From contig NW_003138345.1 in the NCBI RefSeq assembly GCF_000003605.2, positions 52,378 to 116,377 on the forward strand: 64,000 nt of DNA, given 5' to 3'. The stretch's first letter is position 1, and every line of letters begins with the position of its first letter. The position numbers and the translations under genes were made by a program. Origin of the DNA: Saccoglossus kowalevskii (taxonomy: Eukaryota; Hemichordata; Enteropneusta; Harrimaniidae). Below, piece after piece: positions 63,123-64,000 of the stretch. The notes beneath the pieces are model-generated. The model was given only the letters and a program-made list of their open reading frames with translations, was not told the DNA's origin and searched no databases.

Positions 63123-63807
63123 GTGAGTAGGGTGCTTTCTTCTCTTCTAAAATTAACAAATAATGTACATTTTGTTGTTTTCATGTCTGGACATTTGACT
63201 GACAATTTCTAAATGAATCCTAGGAAAATAGAATGCTAAACATTTAGCACTGGGATTGATACAATATTATGATTTACTATCTAAATGAATGACAATTCCA
63301 CGGTGATCGTTACGTTTACGTTTAATTGATTTAATCATCCATAAATATATAAACTAATTGTTGCCCAATTGTCTTGGATTTGTTTTTGTTTTATACTTTT
63401 GAAATGTGACACACATATGATATTCACGACCTATAACACACTAATTATAGAATATTTCCAAATTCAAACCCGAAATACAGTAAAAAGAGATATTATTAAG
63501 CCAACTTCGCTGTGTAGTATTATCTTTGATCACAGTGATACATAACTAAATATTATATATGGATAAACATTACGCCATTGTCTTTGAACAGTTTAAACCT
63601 CAGTGCTGCTGAGAGATCTTACGTCCAGGTAGTGTATCACCATTCAATGATTGAGATAGCTTGATTGTCGCAATGAATGGCTTCCCCCGGACCCCACTCA
63701 TAAAATGCCCTCGCAAGTACCAATGTAATAATCGTAATAAACGAACAAACATTTGTAATATTGATTTCAAAATTACCCCTACAGTGTCGATCATTACTCG
63801 GCTAAAC
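63123..63807 (+). other. First intron / leader of the rightmost gene
   Basis: AT-rich; no repeat recognised. The acceptor of the leader intron is not certain. TTTAAACCTCAG near 63602 and TTACGTCCAG near 63630 are candidates. Confidence 0.4.
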
Positions 63808-64000
63808 ATGGAGCGTACGACGTTTCGTATTCTGATGGTGGCGACGTTCCTCCTAATGCTGATAGTTATTATAGATGGGGACAGAAACTTCCAAGATCAT
63901 CAGGTAATTGTTGTTGTTATTGTTTATTTACGCCGAGCGTCATATAGGACGTTCTCGTTTTTTTCAGTTTATTATTCGGGTTTATGATGGAGGGTGTTTT
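63808..64000 (+). CDS. 5' part of a signal-peptide-bearing gene, cut by the window edge
   Basis: The first coding exon 63808-63903 encodes 32 residues: MERTTFRILMVATFLLMLIV plus IIDGDRNFQDHQ, a basic start, a hydrophobic core, then a polar end. It ends in phase 0 at CATCAG|GTAATT. A second exon may begin at 63968 after TTTTTTTCAG (intron of 64 bases) and stays open to the edge (FIIRVYDGGCF). The frame is also open upstream to an ATG at 63673, giving 45 extra residues. I prefer 63808 because it places the hydrophobic core at the N-terminus. Family unknown. Confidence 0.55.

Overview
This is animal nuclear DNA: AT-rich, intron-dense, standard genetic code, with many small transposon remnants and two N gaps (29981-30242 and 61917-61966). 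The histone H2B sequence, the exon structure of the dynein gene and the repeat content suggest a marine invertebrate deuterostome. A hemichordate (acorn worm) is my best guess, but the species is an inference and I cannot prove it from the sequence.

Layout. (1) 1-470, plus strand: an intronless replication-dependent histone H2B gene with its 3' stem-loop. (2) About 1.96-10.1 kb, plus strand: a zinc-dependent alcohol dehydrogenase of the MDR superfamily. Eight coding exons can be read and one short exon is missing from the reading. (3) 11.1-56.4 kb, minus strand: a complete axonemal dynein heavy chain gene of the DNAH3 (inner-arm) type. I traced 67 coding exons whose summed length is 12,267 nt (4,088 residues plus stop), in frame at every junction. 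It converges tail-to-tail on the dehydrogenase. (4) 59.1-61.4 kb, minus strand: a three-exon gene for an unrecognised 183-residue cysteine-containing protein with a signal peptide. (5) 63.05 kb to the right edge, plus strand: the 5' end of another gene with a TATA box, a non-coding first exon and a signal-peptide exon. It is head-to-head with gene 4.

The rest is introns and intergenic DNA. They hold several families of short terminal-inverted-repeat elements (MITEs), a tRNA-derived SINE in two copies, a non-LTR retrotransposon reverse-transcriptase fragment, two minisatellites and simple repeats. No CRISPR array, operon or bacterial feature is present. The genes do not form a common pathway: chromatin packaging, alcohol oxidation, ciliary motility and probable secretion are simply neighbours.

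Points most worth checking are two in-frame candidate microexons in dynein introns that share flanking sequence motifs, a GC-AG intron in the dynein gene, an exact 93-bp duplication across the second gap that looks like an assembly artefact, the head-to-head pair of signal-peptide genes, and the TA-flanked MITE families.
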